NCBI GenBank assembly: GCA_937875615.1
Contig: CALNBU010000218.1
Location: forward strand, 1-26,152
Reading direction: 5' to 3'
Source: an uncultured Archangium sp.
GTDB lineage: Bacteria; Myxococcota; Myxococcia; Myxococcales; Myxococcaceae
Length of the DNA stretch: 26,152 bases
The position numbers and the translations under genes were made by a program. Every line of letters starts with the position of its first letter. Position 1 is the stretch's first letter. Positions 23,073-26,152 of the stretch are shown here, in pieces. A model generated the notes under the pieces. It made no database searches. It was not told the origin of the DNA and worked only from the letters and a program-made list of their open reading frames with translations.

Positions 23073-23675
23073 ATGTCTCGGCTCTCGTTCAAGGTGCGGC
23101 TTCGACTTCTGCTGACGGGCGGTCGCAAGGGCCCCATCTTTAACGACTACCGCCCGAGTTGGGACTTGAAGAACACCTGGCTCGGCGATCCGATCCTCAA
23201 CGACGGTCGCGTGCTGCTCGACGACGTCGCCGAGATCGCTCCGGGCACCGAGGGGCCAGCGATCATCGAACCGCTCGCGGAGGAGTTCTGGGGTGCGATC
23301 GATCTCGGAGCCGTGCTGCCGATGCAGGAGGGCAGTCGCATCGTGGGGTACGCGACCGTGGTGGAGGTGACGAGGCCCGAGCACTTCACGCGCGAGACGG
23401 CGGCCTTTGTGGACCAGGCCCACCAGTTCTGCGACTTCATCGAACGAGCCTCGACCCTCCCGCTGAGGGCGCGACTCGACGCTGCCTTCGACAGGGGTTT
23501 CATCACCGTGCAAGACGACGGCGCGATCGTCGTGAGCGACGCGCTCGACAGAGGCGCCCGCGCGCTGCTCGGTCTCCACGAGCCGCTGCGCGTTCGCGGC
23601 ATCACCGACGCCCATCGCGGCTACCTGCCGTGGCACCGGCAGCATGTGTTCAACCGGAATCCGACTGCTCCATGA
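23073..23675 (+). CDS. Chimeric ORF: EF-Tu domain-3-like barrel plus HNH-endonuclease tail
   Basis: This is a 200-residue protein. Residues 5-100 follow the third (beta-barrel) domain of elongation factor Tu: FKVRLRLL, then GGRKGPIFNDYRPSW (EF-Tu has GGR…P…YRPQF), PGTEGPAII, and QEGSRIVGYATVVEV. There is no GTPase domain. Residues 108-135 (AAFVDQAHQFCDFIERAST) are helical. Residues 133-193 (RLDAAFDRGFITVQDDGAIV, ALLGLHEPLRVRGI and YLPWHRQHVF) match the conserved C-terminal tail of a common HNH-endonuclease family. The His-Asn-His zinc core that should precede it is absent. It overlaps the RT gene by ATGA. A CTACG-GAG-CGTAG dyad lies 12 bases upstream of the start (23049-23061). Confidence 0.75.
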   Translation: MSRLSFKVRLRLLLTGGRKGPIFNDYRPSWDLKNTWLGDPILNDGRVLLDDVAEIAPGTEGPAIIEPLAEEFWGAIDLGAVLPMQEGSRIVGYATVVEVTRPEHFTRETAAFVDQAHQFCDFIERASTLPLRARLDAAFDRGFITVQDDGAIVVSDALDRGARALLGLHEPLRVRGITDAHRGYLPWHRQHVFNRNPTAP

Positions 23676-25780
23676 AGCTGAAGCAGCTCGCCACGCCTGC
23701 GAATCTGGAGCTTGCGTGGCGGCGTATCACCACCGGCGGCAACCACCAGTACAAGCGCTACTTCCGGCCGCTGTACGTGGCCTACGAGGTCGCGTTCGAC
23801 GCGAACCTCGCCGATCTGCGGAAGCGCCTTGAGGGCGGCTCGTTCACACCGCGCCAGCCGGAGCGCGTTTACCTCCCGAAGGCGTCGGGCCTGCATCGCC
23901 CCCTGAGCCTCCTCCACATCGAGGACCAGATCGTCCTTCAGGCCTTCGCGAACCTGGCCGCGAAGAAGCTGTATCCGCGAAGGCAGCCGCTGCAGTTCAA
24001 GGTCGTCTTCAGCAACATCCTCCAGCGCGACAGCAGCATCTTCTTTTTCAAGCGGTGGCAGGAGACCTATGCGTCCTTTCAGCGGCGCATCCAGAAGCAC
24101 TACGACGCCGGCCTGCGCTGGGTGGGCGACTTCGATCTCGCCGCCTTCTACGACACCGTCTCGCACGACCTGCTGCTGAAGACGATCTACCCACGCACGC
24201 CGAGCAACGGCGACATGGACTGGCTGCGCCAGTGCCTCGCGACGTGGAGCTCGGAGAAGGCAGCGTCGCGGCACGGCCACGGCATCCCTCAGGGCCCGCT
24301 GGCCTCTGACTTCCTTGCCGAGTGCTTCCTGCTGCCGATCGATCAGGCGCTCCAGAAGACGCCCGGCTACACGCGGTATGTCGACGACGTGAGGCTCTTC
24401 GGGAAGACCGAGGACGACGTTCGCGCGGCCATCATCCAGCTCGAGCGGCGCTGCCGCGAGCACGGGCTGATCCCGCAGTCCGGCAAGTTCGCTGTGAAGC
24501 ACGCCGCGACGGTGCAGGAGGCGATGGGGATGTTGCCGAGCATCGGCGACCCTCAGCGATCGAGTACGCCTGCGCGCGTCCCCGTTCCGAGAGCCCGCGC
24601 ACGCGAGCTGTTCCTCACGTCACTTGGCGGGAAGCCATACCGCGTCCGGGACAAGACACGCCTCCGCTACGTGCTCTACCGCGCGGAGCCTGACCCGGAA
24701 GTGCTGAAGCTCGTCTGCGGGCTCGTCCCGCATCACCCCGAGCACGCCGACGCCTTCTTCGCGTACCTCGCTCGGTTCTCGCCTCGGAAGCCGATCACGA
24801 GGCTGTGCCTCTCGCTGATCGACAAGAACCCCTACGCCTACGTGCGCGGCGAGGCGTGGCTGAACCTCGCGGGGCGACTGGAGGGCAAGCGTCCGCTCGA
24901 CGCATCGACGCGCGCGGGCTTGGTGAAGCGCGCGATCACGATCGCGAAGAAGCAACGGCCCGAGAACTTCACGGAGACGCTGGGGGCCTGCCACTTCCTC
25001 GCCGTGGCCGAGGTGGTTGAGGGCAAGCGCTACAGCCGGTTCCTCAACTTCCAGCCTGCGCTCCTTCAGGCCTTCGTCTCCGATGTACTGCCAGACACCG
25101 CGTTCGCCGTCGATGGCGCCGCAGAGTCCTATCTAAAAGCGAGCGCCTTCGAGCCTGGCATCTCGATCTGTGCGCGCGTTCACGCGATGGGGCTCGGACC
25201 AGCGACGTTCAACATCAAGCCGTCGGCGCTGACCTCGCAGGTCCGCAACACGATGGAGGCGCTCGGCACCATCCCAGTGAAGGGAGGGCCGGTCGATCCG
25301 ATCGCGGAGCTGATCGAGGCGCGCTACGAGGTCTCCTCGGCACCGAAGTCGTGGCACACGTTACTCGGGGAGGACTACGTGCATGCGCTCGGTTTGCTGA
25401 AGCTCGCCGACGCCGCGTTCAAGTCCGGCTTCTCCTACTGGCTCGCGAACCAGAACTCGTTTCACCACGCGATCTTTCTCGCGCTCCAGCAGCACCTCAA
25501 CGCGACGGGGCACGCGGCGGCCCGCTCGTTCAAGAACAAGAACGGCGAGCTGCTGGACCTCGGCGTCATGCTCGACGCGAGTAGCCCGTTCTCGAAGGCC
25601 TGCCCGGTCGTCGCGGACTGCTTCCGCGACATGAACAACCGGCGGAACCATCTGCCGAACTCGCATCCGTACGACAAGAAGAGCGCGGCGCCCTCGAAGC
25701 ACCTCACTGCGAAGGAGCGGAACCGCTTCGTCCACGACCTCAAGGCGGCGCTGCCGGTGTTCGTGGGGCTGATGCCGTGA
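23672..25780 (+). CDS. AbiA-like defence reverse transcriptase with C-terminal HEPN-like domain
   Basis: This is a 702-residue protein. The RT palm and fingers occupy about residues 30-300: RPLSLLHIEDQIVLQAFANL, motif A VGDFDLAAFYD (Asp153 or Asp155), motif B HGIPQGPLASDF at 203-214, and the catalytic YVDD at 236-239. Residues about 330-480 are helical and repeat-like (RYVLYRAEPDPEVLKL, AFFAYLARF, RGEAWLNLAGRL), as in the alpha-repeat domain of Abi-type RTs. Residues about 560-700 form a helical HEPN-like end with RNHLPNSH (Arg658-x6-His665), the putative RNase motif. No maturase, retron or DGR hallmark is seen. The architecture fits AbiA-type UG/Abi RTs, which act in phage defence. It is translationally coupled to the EF-Tu-like ORF. 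Confidence 0.88.
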   Translation: MKLKQLATPANLELAWRRITTGGNHQYKRYFRPLYVAYEVAFDANLADLRKRLEGGSFTPRQPERVYLPKASGLHRPLSLLHIEDQIVLQAFANLAAKKLYPRRQPLQFKVVFSNILQRDSSIFFFKRWQETYASFQRRIQKHYDAGLRWVGDFDLAAFYDTVSHDLLLKTIYPRTPSNGDMDWLRQCLATWSSEKAASRHGHGIPQGPLASDFLAECFLLPIDQALQKTPGYTRYVDDVRLFGKTEDDVRAAIIQLERRCREHGLIPQSGKFAVKHAATVQEAMGMLPSIGDPQRSSTPARVPVPRARARELFLTSLGGKPYRVRDKTRLRYVLYRAEPDPEVLKLVCGLVPHHPEHADAFFAYLARFSPRKPITRLCLSLIDKNPYAYVRGEAWLNLAGRLEGKRPLDASTRAGLVKRAITIAKKQRPENFTETLGACHFLAVAEVVEGKRYSRFLNFQPALLQAFVSDVLPDTAFAVDGAAESYLKASAFEPGISICARVHAMGLGPATFNIKPSALTSQVRNTMEALGTIPVKGGPVDPIAELIEARYEVSSAPKSWHTLLGEDYVHALGLLKLADAAFKSGFSYWLANQNSFHHAIFLALQQHLNATGHAAARSFKNKNGELLDLGVMLDASSPFSKACPVVADCFRDMNNRRNHLPNSHPYDKKSAAPSKHLTAKERNRFVHDLKAALPVFVGLMP

Positions 25781-25790
25781 GGTGCCTGGG

Positions 25791-25823
25791 AGCTATGACA
25801 AGCTGTGACAAGGAGCTGTGACA
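25791..25823 (+). repeat. Three direct 10-bp repeats after the RT gene
   Basis: AGCTATGACA (25791), AGCTGTGACA (25801) and AGCTGTGACA (25814) are direct repeats, the first two head to tail and the third after a 3-base spacer. They begin 11 bases after the RT stop codon. They could be a protein-binding array or part of a transcript made with the RT gene. Confidence 0.6.
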
Positions 25824-25850
25824 CGAGGTCGAAGCCCCGGGAGGGACGCC

Positions 25851-26049
25851 GCCCCGGTGTTCAACGGTCCCGCGCTCGTCGCGCACAATGCGCCCACGTG
25901 CGCGCCGCCGCCCGCGATGCGCCAACGACCCGAACCCGCGCGCTCGCCGCACCACGCGCGAACGTGGGCGCCCTCGCGCGGGACAGCGCCCCGAAGTTCA
26001 ACAGTCCCGGCCCCGAAACGCCCTCGGTGGGACAGCTAAACGCCGGGGC
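25851..26049. repeat. Three copies of a 21-bp motif in non-coding DNA
   Basis: The motif begins GGGAC, has a (T/C)T(G/A)AAC or CTAAAC centre, and ends CGGGGC. Copies lie at 25851-25871 and 25988-26008 (both on the minus strand) and 26029-26049 (plus strand). A degenerate fourth may lie near 26085-26107. Between the first two copies, the 16-base stretches starting with GCGCCCACGT near 25889 and around 25962-25977 are inverted repeats with one mismatch. No credible gene occupies 25824-26129, so this looks like a regulatory or mobile-element end region. Confidence 0.6.
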
Positions 26050-26129
26050 CGAGTCCCGCGAAAAGCTCACGAGCGTCAACCGGGCTCTCCGAAAGTTAAT
26101 CGGCCCGGGATCTTCGGAGGGTGTGTGAC

Positions 26130-26152
26130 GTGAGTCAGGCCACCATGACCGG
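26130..26152 (+). CDS. Possible gene start at the window edge, partial
   Basis: A GTG at 26130 (reading MSQATMT) is preceded by GGAGG nine bases upstream. Only seven codons are visible before the window ends, so the call rests on the ribosome site and the gene spacing. An internal ATG at 26145 is an alternative start. Confidence 0.35.

Noticed and set aside
23159..23671. N-terminal extension of the RT frame
   Set aside because: It lies over the EF-Tu/HNH chimeric ORF and is Arg-rich noise; the ATG at 23672 begins recognisable RT sequence.
23672..25780. Retron, group II intron or diversity-generating RT
   Set aside because: No maturase domain, no retron VTG-type motif, no variable/template repeat pair and no accessory gene; the helical and HEPN-like extension fits Abi-type RTs better.
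1..26152. CRISPR array or complete insertion sequence
   Set aside because: No regularly spaced direct repeats of CRISPR length, no cas gene and no transposase with flanking inverted repeats were seen.

Overview
The window is high-GC DNA with typical myxobacterial content (inferred; suborder Cystobacterineae, Myxococcus/Corallococcus-like): many short-signal lipoproteins, an imelysin/HTTM pair, an endoglycoceramidase-like GH5 lipoprotein, and several proteins with no obvious family. No rRNA, tRNA, CRISPR array or complete insertion sequence was found.

Layout. 1-5.7 kb is envelope and lipoprotein genes: a partial divergent lipoprotein, an imelysin-like lipoprotein overlapping an HTTM membrane protein, a convergent GH5 lipoprotein, a DoxX-like protein and an unknown lipoprotein. 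5.8-10 kb is a small oxidoreductase/thiolase cluster. On the minus strand it reads SDR, acrylyl-CoA-reductase-like MDR, a 35-residue stub of an aldo/keto reductase, and a TetR regulator; a thiolase runs divergently, with an operator-like dyad between. 10-14.1 kb holds a MetX-like lipoprotein hydrolase, a wrecked MDR pseudogene, an unknown protein, a degenerate PPM-like protein and a GNAT.

14.3-19.8 kb is the most system-like block. It is a tightly coupled minus-strand operon whose genes overlap by 1 to 4 bases: an optional 110-residue ORF, a 460-residue unknown protein, a 588-residue Tdp1-like (HKN motif) phosphodiesterase, and a 688-residue SF2/SNF2-type helicase. I read it as a candidate nucleic-acid-directed defence module.

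19.8-23.05 kb is a graveyard. It holds fragments of an endonuclease/exonuclease/phosphatase protein, a YhcG/DUF1016 nuclease, a RibD/DHFR-family protein, a frameshifted two-helix membrane protein and several phage-like or unidentified pieces. Two apparently intact small genes (20760-21188 and 22196-22582) lie among them.

23.07-25.78 kb is a second candidate defence module. A chimeric ORF (EF-Tu domain-3-like barrel joined to an HNH-endonuclease tail without its catalytic core) overlaps by ATGA a 702-residue reverse transcriptase. The RT has YVDD, a helical middle and a C-terminal HEPN-like R-x6-H region, like AbiA-type abortive-infection RTs. It is followed by three 10-bp repeats and a non-coding stretch with three copies of a 21-bp motif, before a possible new gene at the edge.

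Functional statements rest on motif recognition by eye; no database search was run.
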